A stretch of 64,000 nucleotides of DNA from Nocardioides caldifontis (GTDB taxonomy: Bacteria > Actinomycetota > Actinomycetes > Propionibacteriales > Nocardioidaceae), in NCBI RefSeq assembly GCF_008087345.1, contig NZ_VHIB01000017.1:1-64000 (forward strand), given 5' to 3'. The first letter of the stretch is position 1; each line of letters starts with the position of its first letter. Shown here in pieces: positions 1 through 7,692 of the stretch. The notes beneath the pieces are model-generated. The model saw only the letters and a program-made list of their open reading frames with translations, ran no database searches and had not been told where the DNA came from. The position numbers were made by a program, and so were the translations under genes.

Positions 1-270
1 GCCGTCACAATCAAGGCCTCGGAGAACCCGGCGACTACAGCGCCGGCGGCCATCCATGCCCCGGCCGCAGATCCGACCCGGACGTCGCACTCAACGACTC
101 AACCCACAGCCAAAAGAAAGTTCGAGGTTAGTTCTCGGAGCCGCTCCTTGCGCGCACGCCGTCGTGCAGCGCGCAGTTCTCGTTTACGCGCGTCGGGATC
201 CCCTGCAGCCGATGGCGTCGCATCTGCCATGACAGGAAGGGTAGTCGAGGAGCATTGCATCGGCCGTTGA
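1..270 (+). CDS. Possible 3' end of a gene cut by the window edge
   Basis: Frame 1 is open from the first base to a TGA at 268-270, giving about 89 residues. The peptide is rich in Ala, Thr, Pro, Arg and Ser, with a basic stretch in the middle, and shows no domain I recognise. It could be the low-complexity tail of a gene starting left of the window, or just chance openness in GC-rich DNA. The following 220 bases up to the next gene show no other gene; they contain a CTCAGATCTGAG palindrome near 421. Confidence 0.2.
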   Translation, partial: AVTIKASENPATTAPAAIHAPAADPTRTSHSTTQPTAKRKFEVSSRSRSLRARRRAARSSRLRASGSPAADGVASAMTGRVVEEHCIGR

Positions 271-491
271 GCCGGGGCGTCTCGTGAGGTTGCGACGCTC
301 CTTCCGCCGCTTGTCAGCGCGGGGTACTGGCGCGTTGTCTTCGGAGGAGCCTTCAGCCGGGGCCAGCTAGGAGACTCTTTCGCCCTGCTGATGCCGAGGC
401 GTCTGTGTCGCGTTCATGTCCCTCAGATCTGAGGAGTTGAGGCCGATTGGACGCCGACAGTCCCCCCAATCGCCGTAGTTGAGGATGTGCC

Positions 492-1343
492 ATGTCGAAA
501 AGGTTTCGGGCCCGCGCTGTCACGACCCTTTTCGCGCTTGCGGTGAGCTCGATGTGGGCGTTGACCGGCGCGGATGCAGCCGAGCCCGCTTCCTCGTTCA
601 ACGTGAGCGCCAAGCCCTCCTCGATGGCGGCTTCGCGCGGGGTGACCCTGACCGCTTCGGCGAAACAAGTCGAGGAGGGTGACCGATTCGCCCTGACCGC
701 CGTCATCAAGTCCCCAGCCAAGGCTGCAACCGTGACGCTTCAGAGGTGGCATGTTCCCCCCTACTTTGGCGAGCCGTCGTGGCAGTCCGTGAAGACCCTT
801 CGGGCAAAGCGCAAGAGCAAGGTGACCTTCAGAGCCGTCGCCACCGACCTCAACGACGCGCGGTACCGCGTCTCTCTTCAGTACAGGGACAACAGAAAGC
901 GCTTCGTGTCGAACGCCACCGCCGTTACGATCTGGCGCTGGATCCCGCTCTCCGAGTACGACCCGTACTACGAGACCAGCGGGCTTCTCTTTGGTGAGGC
1001 CGCGATCAACGGCATCCGCTACGTCGGCTGGGGTGCTGCCTACTTCTCCCACGCCGGCACCTGGGAAGCCAGGTTCACCCCCGGGCGCCACTGCAAGGCC
1101 TTCAGCGGTGTCCTCGGCGTCGCTGATGTCTCCGACGACGGCTCGAGCGGCACCGTCAAGCTCACCGCAGACGACCAGGTCATCTACGAGTCGACCCCGC
1201 TGACGCCCGGGATGGACCTGCCTGTGCACATCCCGCTCTCCAAGCCCTACCGGATTGGGATCCAGCTGTTCGACACGTCACCGGATGCGATCGAGTCCTG
1301 GCCCGTCATCGGAGAACCCGAACTACTCTGCACCGGCGTCTAG
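492..1343 (+). CDS. Secreted protein with an NPCBM-like C-terminal domain
   Basis: 283 residues. The first about 30 form a classic Sec signal peptide (basic MSKRFRARA, hydrophobic core, likely cleavage after ADA), so the product should be exported. Residues 30-140 look like an immunoglobulin-type beta domain. Residues about 160-283 resemble the NPCBM family of putative carbohydrate-binding modules: a Cys pair brackets the domain (HCKAF near the start, LLC at the end) with a GSSGTVKLTADDQVIYES core. The start is chosen from GAGGA eight bases upstream of the ATG. It is the leftmost complete gene of the putative integrated element. The function is unknown; surface glycan binding is an inference from the domain. 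Confidence 0.7.
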   Translation: MSKRFRARAVTTLFALAVSSMWALTGADAAEPASSFNVSAKPSSMAASRGVTLTASAKQVEEGDRFALTAVIKSPAKAATVTLQRWHVPPYFGEPSWQSVKTLRAKRKSKVTFRAVATDLNDARYRVSLQYRDNRKRFVSNATAVTIWRWIPLSEYDPYYETSGLLFGEAAINGIRYVGWGAAYFSHAGTWEARFTPGRHCKAFSGVLGVADVSDDGSSGTVKLTADDQVIYESTPLTPGMDLPVHIPLSKPYRIGIQLFDTSPDAIESWPVIGEPELLCTGV

Positions 1344-1401
1344 AGGTCGCGCGCCCATACCCGTCCCGGATGAGCAGAACGCCTCGGCACGAGGCGGAAC
1401 A

Positions 1402-1449
1402 GCATTGCGTCTAACCGCCGCCAGTCGGGCGCGCTCGCATTGCGCCTAA
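1402..1449 (+). repeat. Two direct copies of GCATTGCGYCTAA upstream of the nuclease-like gene
   Basis: The 13-mer occurs at 1402-1414 and 1437-1449 with one mismatch, 35 bp apart, which places the copies on a similar helical face. They lie about 115-160 bp upstream of the next start codon. They could be a regulator site or chance. A short GCCTCG/CGAGGC hairpin at 1381-1395 just before them may end transcription of the secreted-protein gene. Confidence 0.3.
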
Positions 1450-1561
1450 GCGACGATGCCGTTCGCAGCGGTGCCTGGGCGGACGCTCGCAGCGAGCAGC
1501 GCCGAGGCCGTGTAGCTGCGTTGAACGGGGGACCGTCGGAGCCGTCCGTAACGATGACACC

Positions 1562-3016
1562 GTGAGAGACGAGGAGTTCATCGCCCGCGTGCGCCGGCAC
1601 AAGCCAAGCGCTCTACTGCCCTTGATCGCGCGCTTCGCCTCGACGCGAATGCAACCGGACGACTGGATGAAGGAAGGGCAACGCGGCCTCGGCTCGCCCT
1701 GGGCCCTCGCAGAGATTGCTCGGGTTTGCCTGGCCTACGGCAATCAGCACCGGAAGGACGCGACGTTCGCTGACCTGGTCGCGTGCAACGACGCCTACAA
1801 CGAACTTGACGACCCGGAGATGGTTGAGGGGTTCAACGGTCTCGTGGCTGGGTTCTTCCTGCGGATCTCCGAGCAACTCGAGTATCAACTTCCGCTCCGC
1901 CACGAGATGACGCGCGCTATCGCACTCTTCAACTACACGGAGCCAAAGCGGCCCCTGCGGGTGATCCGCAACGGGTGGGACACCGAGCTCCTCGGAGCCG
2001 ACCTAGTCACCTTCATCGCCGCCGGGGAGATGCTGCATATCGCGGCGAAGCCAAACCAGGGCCGGTTCAATCCCAAGTGGCTCGACCAGCCGAACTTCAG
2101 TTTTCTCCGCGACGTCACCGACCCCGATCTCTTGCGGGCCGCTTGGACCCGTAGCTACGTCATCGACGCTTCCGAGTTCGCCGCTCAGAACGGTCGGCCA
2201 CGCCCATCAGTGTGGCGCCGTTACGGACACAACCCGCTGCTGAGCCGGCCCGCAGTGAGCGGACTTCACGAGGACTGGCTCATCCCCGTTCCCGCCCTCG
2301 TCGTGCGCCGTCTGAGCCCACTCGGCCTCTACTACGCCGGCATCAAACGATGGGACAAGGCCTTCGCGGATGATCTCGGCGACCTATTCGAGCCATACAT
2401 CGGCTCACACCTGCGCCTCCTCGGACCCGATGTGGTCGAGCCCGGGTTTCGCTACGGTCGCGACAACCACGAGACAGTGGACTTCATCGCCACCCTGCCC
2501 GAGGTGGTCGTCCTGGTCGAGGTGAAATCGGTTCGACCCACGGCTCCCGTCCGGGCAGGCAACGAGCATGCGCAAGCAGAGCTAAAGCGGATGCTCAACA
2601 AGGGCGTCGAGCAACTCGAGCGAGCCGACCGGCTGATCGACGAGCACCACCCCGCCTTCGCCCACATTCCTCGAGACCGCCCTCGCGTCGGGCTGCTGGT
2701 GACCCTCGAGGACTTCCACGTCCTCAACAGCGCGTTCCACCGACCGCTGCTCGACCGCGAGCGCCCAGATTTTCCGATCGGGGTGACCTCAGCTGGTGAG
2801 GTCGAGCATTGGGTGACAGTGAAAGATTTGGCGCCTGGTCAAGTCATCCTCGATGCCCGCGCCGAGCAAGAGGAATACCCCTGGCCGATGGGCGCCGGCG
2901 TCGCGCTGAAGCAGCAACTGTACGGGCGCAAGCATCGACGGAACCCGATCATCGACCACGCGTGGTCAGTCGGTCCGTGGCAGCAGCTCGCGGCATTGCG
3001 ATCGAGGGACGGCTAG
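1562..3016 (+). CDS. PD-(D/E)XK nuclease-fold protein, probable defence or mobile-element cargo
   Basis: 484 residues, start GTG. The C-terminal half carries what looks like a PD-(D/E)XK core: Glu277 in LFEPYIG, Asp307 in TVDFIATL, then Glu320-x-Lys322 in VLVEVKS, followed by a helix with Gln (GVEQLERA). This is the metal-binding signature of restriction-type DNA nucleases. Residues 1-250 form an alpha-rich region I do not recognise. There is no methylase or helicase beside it. The start is supported by the collapsed second copy at 4165, which aligns from the same codon and shares upstream bases. Lower GC and different codon choice than the core genes to the right fit a transferred gene. Nuclease activity is inferred from motif spacing only. 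Confidence 0.6.
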   Translation: MRDEEFIARVRRHKPSALLPLIARFASTRMQPDDWMKEGQRGLGSPWALAEIARVCLAYGNQHRKDATFADLVACNDAYNELDDPEMVEGFNGLVAGFFLRISEQLEYQLPLRHEMTRAIALFNYTEPKRPLRVIRNGWDTELLGADLVTFIAAGEMLHIAAKPNQGRFNPKWLDQPNFSFLRDVTDPDLLRAAWTRSYVIDASEFAAQNGRPRPSVWRRYGHNPLLSRPAVSGLHEDWLIPVPALVVRRLSPLGLYYAGIKRWDKAFADDLGDLFEPYIGSHLRLLGPDVVEPGFRYGRDNHETVDFIATLPEVVVLVEVKSVRPTAPVRAGNEHAQAELKRMLNKGVEQLERADRLIDEHHPAFAHIPRDRPRVGLLVTLEDFHVLNSAFHRPLLDRERPDFPIGVTSAGEVEHWVTVKDLAPGQVILDARAEQEEYPWPMGAGVALKQQLYGRKHRRNPIIDHAWSVGPWQQLAALRSRDG

Positions 3017-3329
3017 CTCCTGACGTCTCGTCCGCCACGGCGAGAACCTGCTGGCGGGGCGTGGAGACGTCTGCCGCACATGTCGCTAGCGCCTGCCCCT
3101 TTCCGCTGGCTGAGACCGACGCTTCCTCCGAATTGGTCGCCCGATGCACGCGGGCGCGCTCGCCACGCTGCTCCCATCGCTGGCAGGCAGCTGAGCGCGG
3201 CCCTGAAGCCTTTGACTCGGGCGACGGTGCCTTCACCGTGCTGTCGCGTCACTGTTGCGTCGTGCTAGTACGCGCTGAGCCCGGTTGGCGTTCCGCATCG
3301 GGCGGGATCGGGCACGTGCGTCGCTGCGA
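3017..3329. other. Intergenic stretch, no gene seen
   Basis: About 310 bases between two convergent genes. I see no open frame with a ribosome site and protein-like composition, no RNA gene, and no clear hairpin with a T tract. The first 15 bases around the stop of the upstream gene (CGGCTAGCTCCTGAC, 3011-3025) recur exactly at 4264-4278 as part of the collapsed copy. Confidence 0.4.
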
Positions 3330-3467
3330 CTAGTCGCCCTTGACTTCAACGTCGTGCGGAGGTGGAGGCGGAGGCGGCTGGTTCTCGCGGATGTCCGGAA
3401 TCACAGGATTGGGCAGGGGCTCCGGCCGCTCGGGCGGTGGCGGAGGAGCTTGATCTTCGTCGGCCAC
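3330..3467 (-). CDS. 45-residue proline-rich microprotein
   Basis: A small open frame from GTG at 3467 to TAG at 3330. It begins VADEDQAPPPPPERPEPLP, holds two polyproline runs (five and seven Pro) joined by a segment with PVIPDIREN, and ends in acidic HDVEVKGD. It starts four bases after the stop of the three-helix membrane protein upstream, so the two are probably co-translated. An ATG overlapping that stop (ATGA) opens a different frame that closes after 24 codons and looks random, so the GTG frame is preferred. Polyproline stretches often bind partner proteins; the role here is unknown. Confidence 0.5.
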   Translation of the reverse strand: MADEDQAPPPPPERPEPLPNPVIPDIRENQPPPPPPPHDVEVKGD

Positions 3468-3471
3468 AAGG

Positions 3472-3945
3472 TCATTTCAACACGAGTCGAGCCAACAGAG
3501 CCAGAGACTCGACGGCCAAGGCCGCTACACCTATCGCAATGCTTGTCTGCATGCGGGCCAGCTTGGCGTAGTTATACGTGTGGTTGGCTTGGTGGCTCAT
3601 CGCTGTGGAGTAGAGCATGTGATCGGGCCCTAGCCTCTGAGTGTGGCGATCGTCGAACCAAGCGTCGATTCGCGTAGCGCTGAGCTCGAAGTGAAACTTG
3701 CGCGGGAACAGTACGAAGAGTGCCGCCCCCGCTACAAGCACGAAGGCTAGCGCGGCCACGTAGCCGGTCGTATCGAGCGCCCGATCCCCCACGAATCCGA
3801 AAGACGCCGCTACGATCGATCCGAACCCAACAAGCCCAATAGCCCGGTCCCGGACATTGTGCACGCGCTCACTCTGTCGGTCGATCGATCGACGGGCTTC
3901 CTCGAGCATCAACTCGAAACCGGGTGTCCAGTACTCGTTCGTCAT
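3472..3945 (-). CDS. Small three-helix membrane protein, SLATT-like layout
   Basis: 157 residues starting MTNEYWTPGF. An amphipathic N-terminal helix (residues 8-35, rich in Glu/Arg) is followed by hydrophobic segments at about 36-52, 60-81 and 134-155, with a soluble loop between the second and third. This resembles membrane effectors of the SLATT/DUF4231 type, in which a short cytosolic helix precedes closely spaced membrane helices; those are associated with defence modules. I cannot confirm family membership by eye. The open frame extends further upstream, but that part is Arg/Pro/Ala-rich and reads as noise, so this ATG is chosen despite a weak ribosome site. It is coupled to the proline-rich microprotein downstream. 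Confidence 0.5.
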   Translation of the reverse strand: MTNEYWTPGFELMLEEARRSIDRQSERVHNVRDRAIGLVGFGSIVAASFGFVGDRALDTTGYVAALAFVLVAGAALFVLFPRKFHFELSATRIDAWFDDRHTQRLGPDHMLYSTAMSHQANHTYNYAKLARMQTSIAIGVAALAVESLALLARLVLK

Positions 3946-4164
3946 GGTCAAGACCGTAGGCCGGACTCGCCCGCCCGCTTGTGGCCCCTCATGAAGCCGA
4001 CGTGCCGCGGCACCCGTCTCGGCGGCCGCCTGGTCCCGTGACCCCGGCGAACACCGTTGCGGGCGGGTCGCTGCGCGCGAACGGTGCGACCGCCGAGCTC
4101 GATCGTCATTCCTCGGCGGTCGTCGCCAGCACGGATCGTCGCAAGCGTTGGTCACGATATTCAA

Positions 4165-4270
4165 ATGAGGGACGAGCACTTCATCTCCCGCGTGCGCCGG
4201 CCGACCGTCGATAAGGCGTGGTCAGCGGACCGTTCCACCAGCTGGCGCAGGCCATGGAGACAGCGGCTAG
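4165..4270 (+). pseudogene. Internally deleted remnant of a second copy of the nuclease-like gene
   Basis: Bases 4165-4201 match the first 37 bases of the gene at 1562 (MRDEEFIARVRR versus MRDEHFISRVRR). From 4202 the sequence matches the last about 75 bases of that gene: PTVDKAWS here versus PIIDHAWS there, ending with the same CGGCTAGCTCCTGAC. The middle about 450 codons are gone. The join is in frame (RR straight to PTVDKAWS), but a later indel moves the old TAG out of frame. About 20 bases upstream of the start also align. This is the two ends of a paralogue with its body removed. Confidence 0.7.
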
Positions 4271-4535
4271 CTCCTGACCGACTAGTCGGCGAGGGCGCGG
4301 CCGTGCTGACTGGGCGTTACAAGTGCCGCAGGTGGTCGGTGCGGTCGTCCCCGATCACTGCGCTGGGACATGATTTGGGGGTAGGCCTGCCAGAGCAGCC
4401 CTGCCATTACGCCTCCGCATAGCGTGCCGAGCCACGGTTGGGTCTTTACCTCGCGCCTCCGCAACTGCGACCAGCTGGCGCAACCGACGTCCGGAGCCGA
4501 CGCCCGCATCGTAAGTCCGGCCGTTCAGTGGAGGG
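4271..4535. other. Intergenic stretch, no convincing gene
   Basis: About 265 bases between the remnant and the DUF3644 gene. A minus-strand open frame at 4282-4509 holds one hydrophobic segment (TLCGGVMAGLLWQAYP) but lacks a ribosome site and otherwise looks like random GC-rich sequence, so it is not called. Confidence 0.35.
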
Positions 4536-5582
4536 TCACGCGCCGCCCGACGAAGTGCTGGGGTCGTAGGCGGCGACCGCATCGTACGTGGCTTCGTCCG
4601 ACAGTTTGCGAACGAGAAAACTCACCCATGCCTCGGTATAGACGTACTGCTCGAAGGCCGGGTTCCACCTGCAGAAGTCGGCTCGTGTCGCCGCTTTATC
4701 CGCTGCACCGCTCGGTGGACGGGCTTTGAAGAAGCGCCAGGATTGTGTGTGCATGTGCATCGTGAACGGGCGAGCGATGGCCTCGGCGACCTTCGTCACC
4801 ACCTGCGCGGGGCGGAGATTCCCGAGATCCGCGACCGGCACCTGCTTCTCACGGATGATGGTGCGCACCTGGTCCACCACCGCGTTCTGCTCATCGGTCA
4901 GATCGCCGGCGTTCACGTAGGTCATCGCCGCGTCGGCTTCGGTCTTCGGCCCCTTGTGCGGTATGAGGTAGATCCGAAAGTCGAAAGCCTGGTCCTCGGC
5001 GATGCTCGGCTCGATCGTGGCGTCGAAGTCCTGGATCCATTCGAGCACCGCCACCGGCACGTGACTGCGCACGCGTTTCACGGCCGCGACGGCGTCCTGC
5101 GTGATCGAGGAAACAAAGAGGGGAAAGCGCAGCTCGGATGCCAAGGCCTCGTCGGCACCGAACCACTCGACGAGGGTTCGCTCGAAGTTCAGGAGGTGCG
5201 CCTGGGTGCGTCCGGCGACCAGAGCGGCGATGTTGTTCTCGTGGCGGTGCTCCACACGGTTCCTTAGACCGGTGAAGAACTCGATGTTGACTTTGCGGGC
5301 GTCGTTGTCGGCGAAGTGCTCCTTGAGCAGTTGATTCGACGCCTTGTACCGCCAGTCCCCGTCCTCGTGCCGGACGCGCCGACCGGACTTGTCGCGGATG
5401 AACAGATCGCCGCCGGTTCTCTGAGTGTGTGCCTGCATCAGCTTGAGCCAAGCCATCGCCATATGGACGAGGAACGCCTCCAACTGCCGCTCGTTGCCCT
5501 GACGGTTGTAGAGATCGACGGCCAACCGAGCTTCATTCTTCGCGGCTTGCAGCATGTGCCACCAGCGTGGGCGGGGCGGCAT
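4536..5582 (-). CDS. DUF3644 family protein with HEPN-type motif
   Basis: 348 residues. Residues about 12-180 match DUF3644: an N-terminal NEARLAVDLYNR helix, an AFLVHMAMAWLKLMQA helix, then VNIEFFTGLRNRVEHRH and a TQAHLLNFERTLVEWFG helix. Arg107-Asn108-x3-His112 fits the RN-x3-H catalytic signature of HEPN ribonucleases, a fold widespread in abortive-infection and toxin systems. The C-terminal 150 residues are less recognisable. The start is set by a strong AAGGAG site six bases before ATG at 5582; the longer open frame upstream is noise. It is transcribed away from the integrase, as element cargo. RNase activity is inference from the motif. Confidence 0.7.
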   Translation of the reverse strand: MPPRPRWWHMLQAAKNEARLAVDLYNRQGNERQLEAFLVHMAMAWLKLMQAHTQRTGGDLFIRDKSGRRVRHEDGDWRYKASNQLLKEHFADNDARKVNIEFFTGLRNRVEHRHENNIAALVAGRTQAHLLNFERTLVEWFGADEALASELRFPLFVSSITQDAVAAVKRVRSHVPVAVLEWIQDFDATIEPSIAEDQAFDFRIYLIPHKGPKTEADAAMTYVNAGDLTDEQNAVVDQVRTIIREKQVPVADLGNLRPAQVVTKVAEAIARPFTMHMHTQSWRFFKARPPSGAADKAATRADFCRWNPAFEQYVYTEAWVSFLVRKLSDEATYDAVAAYDPSTSSGGA

Positions 5583-5691
5583 CCGACGCTCCTTCCCCAG
5601 TCGTGGCCCGCCGAGCCCGGGCTCTCCCCGTGAGATTACGTGACGCTGGAACACGGGCGGGACGAGTCGCGGCGGCCTGCCCCAGAGCCGG

Positions 5692-6909
5692 TCACGTCCG
5701 AGCCCAAACAGCTTCAATATGAGCCGAGTGGTCCGGGGCGAGCCGGCTCTTGTGGATGTAATGACTCTCGGCGATCTCACGTGTGTTGCCCATCTGGGCA
5801 GCGGCTGCCTCCGCGCCGGCAGCGTTGGCGACGACGGTTCCGGTCGCGGACCGCAGCAGTCGGAGCTCGAACCACGTGCCGACCTCAGTGTCCTTCAAGA
5901 TGCGGTCCCGCAGCCGCGTGTTGATGTTGTTGAGCGACATCCAGTTCCCGGTCCGGGTGGCGAAGACGGCGTCGTTCTCGTTCGGCGGGGCAGCCATTAG
6001 CCGCTCTCGCAGCATCGAGGCCACGAAGGACGGGACAACCAGGGTGCGGTCGCCGGCGCCGCTCCCCTTCGTGTGCGGCTGGCGGGTCAGCTTGCCGGTC
6101 GCATCGTCAACCACGACGGTTCCGGTGATGTGAACGACCGGCCTGGTCACGCCGGGTTCTACTGGATAGGCGAAGTCGACGTCCTCATGTCGCACGGCGA
6201 GCGCCTCACCGGGACGGCAGGCGGTACCAGCGATGAACAGGACGAGGTCGCGGTACACCGTGCTGGGTCGCGGCCCTGGCCGTTCCGCCGTCATCCACGC
6301 CTCTATTGCTTCCAACACGGCGGTCAGGTCGGAAGCCGTCACTTCTCGATCCTTGGACCGCCGCTGCACGTCCTTTCGCTGGTAGCTCTGGATGTTCGCA
6401 AGGGGGTCGGTTCGTAGCGCCCCTTGGACCACGAGCCATCCGAGGAAGCCGTGGAGGACCTTGCGGACGTCGGGGTAGCGGCTTGGGGGCACGTCCCTGC
6501 GGAAGTACCCGTCGAGCCGCCCCGGGGTCAGGTGGCGGACCTGAAGCTCCCCCAGGATCGGAACGATCCAGTTGGTCGCTACCGAGCGATAGATCTTGAT
6601 GCTGCGCGGGTTCGCCCGGCCCACGCCGTTCCGGGCATCTTCCAGTCGGCGCTCGAGGTACGTCTCGATCGCGAGACGCACAGAGGTGCTCGGCCCGACC
6701 TCACCGGCGGAAGTCTCGGCCTCGAGCCGTTCTCTCAGCTCATCCATCAGTGCCTGTCGTGCTGCAGCCGCGGTGCGCCCCTTCTTGCGGCACCTGGCCC
6801 GCACGCCCGCGTGGTCGCGGTAGACGGCACCGGCCTCCCATCGGCCGGGTCCGAGCTGCGTGGCGGTGATCTTCCCGATCTCGCCGGGGTAGAGAGACGT
6901 TCGTGCCAT
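5692..6909 (-). CDS. int: Tyrosine recombinase (integrase) of a tRNA-associated element
   Basis: 405 residues with the usual integrase order: an arm-binding N-terminus (1-60), a SAM-like core-binding domain (about 70-175) and a catalytic domain (185-400). Catalytic residues visible are Arg232 (CRPGEALAVR), a likely Lys281, Arg353 and the nucleophile Tyr384 (ESHYIHK). The usual His of the H-x-x-R box is Arg350 and the His after LG is Asn374 (MGN), so two secondary catalytic positions are altered. An excisionase gene lies just upstream and a tRNA-Asn gene beyond that, the normal layout of an actinobacterial integrative element whose attachment site is the tRNA 3' end. Confidence 0.9.
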   Translation of the reverse strand: MARTSLYPGEIGKITATQLGPGRWEAGAVYRDHAGVRARCRKKGRTAAAARQALMDELRERLEAETSAGEVGPSTSVRLAIETYLERRLEDARNGVGRANPRSIKIYRSVATNWIVPILGELQVRHLTPGRLDGYFRRDVPPSRYPDVRKVLHGFLGWLVVQGALRTDPLANIQSYQRKDVQRRSKDREVTASDLTAVLEAIEAWMTAERPGPRPSTVYRDLVLFIAGTACRPGEALAVRHEDVDFAYPVEPGVTRPVVHITGTVVVDDATGKLTRQPHTKGSGAGDRTLVVPSFVASMLRERLMAAPPNENDAVFATRTGNWMSLNNINTRLRDRILKDTEVGTWFELRLLRSATGTVVANAAGAEAAAAQMGNTREIAESHYIHKSRLAPDHSAHIEAVWART

Positions 6910-6965
6910 GCGGTGGTCCTTGGATCACGGGCGCCGGCTGGGCGGCAACCGTTCGGATGCCGCCG

Positions 6966-7334
6966 TCAGGGCGCTGCTTGGTCTGTATGAGAGCGCTGGC
7001 GAGCGATCTGAGCTGGTCGACGCTGTCGAGTCAGGCTCGGCAGCTCGGCCGGGGAGCCCTTGCCGCGCTTGGACGCCTCCACCCCATCGGGAAGGTGGCC
7101 GTCGTCGGTCTCCGTGTGGTCGTCGATCCACGCAAGGAGGTCGACCAACCGGTAGCGGACGCTGCCGCCGACCTGGACGGCTCGCGGGCCGTAGCCGCGG
7201 CGTCGGGAGCGCCACATCCGGAGGGTGGCGACCGGGACGCAGAGGACAAGGGCCGCCTCGTCAGAGGTGAGCAGACGGTAGGCGGCGAGGTCCTCCGGGA
7301 GGCCGCTGGCGGAAGGAGCGATGTGGCTGGACAT
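6966..7334 (-). CDS. xis: Excisionase-like helix-turn-helix protein
   Basis: 122 residues. Residues about 20-75 form a MerR-type winged helix as in DNA-binding excisionases: LLTSDEAALVL, then VPVATLRMWRSRR (recognition helix), then a wing with VQVGGSVRYRLVDLLAWI. The C-terminal 45 residues are basic and look disordered. It sits 56 bases upstream of the integrase gene on the same strand, between integrase and the tRNA attachment site, the expected place for a recombination directionality factor. It probably also influences int transcription, but no operator is evident. Confidence 0.8.
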   Translation of the reverse strand: MSSHIAPSASGLPEDLAAYRLLTSDEAALVLCVPVATLRMWRSRRRGYGPRAVQVGGSVRYRLVDLLAWIDDHTETDDGHLPDGVEASKRGKGSPAELPSLTRQRRPAQIARQRSHTDQAAP

Positions 7335-7445
7335 GGCGCAAGCCAGGTACGCCTGAGACCCCTGTGACGGCGCTCCGTCAGGGCCCTACGCAGCCCCAAA
7401 GTTGTCGCAAAGTTGTCATTAGCGGGGCTTTGGGTCGAAACAGAA

Positions 7446-7485
7446 GAACCCCGCCTGACGCGTTTCCGCAGGCCAGGCGGGGTTC
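7446..7485 (-). terminator. Intrinsic terminator downstream of tRNA-Asn
   Basis: A perfect 12-bp inverted repeat (GAACCCCGCCTG / CAGGCGGGGTTC) with a 16-base loop lies immediately after the encoded CCA end of the tRNA. On the minus strand it is followed by a T-rich TTCTGTTTC. If the element integrated at the tRNA 3' end, this hairpin is now on the element side of the junction. Confidence 0.7.
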
Positions 7486-7487
7486 CG

Positions 7488-7563
7488 TGGCTCCCCCGGT
7501 TGGACTCGAACCAACAACCCTCCGGTTAACAGCCGAATGCTCTGCCAATTGAGCTACAGGGGA
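7488..7563 (-). tRNA. tRNA-Asn (anticodon GUU), likely attachment site
   Basis: A 76-base cloverleaf with encoded CCA. The acceptor stem TCCCCTG pairs with CGGGGGA (one G-T pair), the D arm is GCTC...GAGC, the anticodon loop reads CTGTTAA with anticodon GTT, and the T arm contains GGTTCGAGTCC. tRNA-Asn is a common integration target; an integrase and excisionase start within about 150 bases of its 3' end. I did not find a second copy of the 3' segment within the window, so the distal attachment repeat is probably left of base 1. Confidence 0.95.
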
Positions 7564-7692
7564 TCGGCCGCGGCTCGAAGCCGCAGCCCCGACAGGTTAG
7601 CAACTGCCCCGGAACGACGCACATCGAAGGGGTGACACGTGATCGGGGTAACCGTGACGCACCTGGTAGGTCAAGGGCTCCCCGAACTCTGG

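Noticed and set aside
4282-4509. 75-codon minus-strand frame with one hydrophobic segment
   Set aside because: No ribosome site, and the rest looks random.
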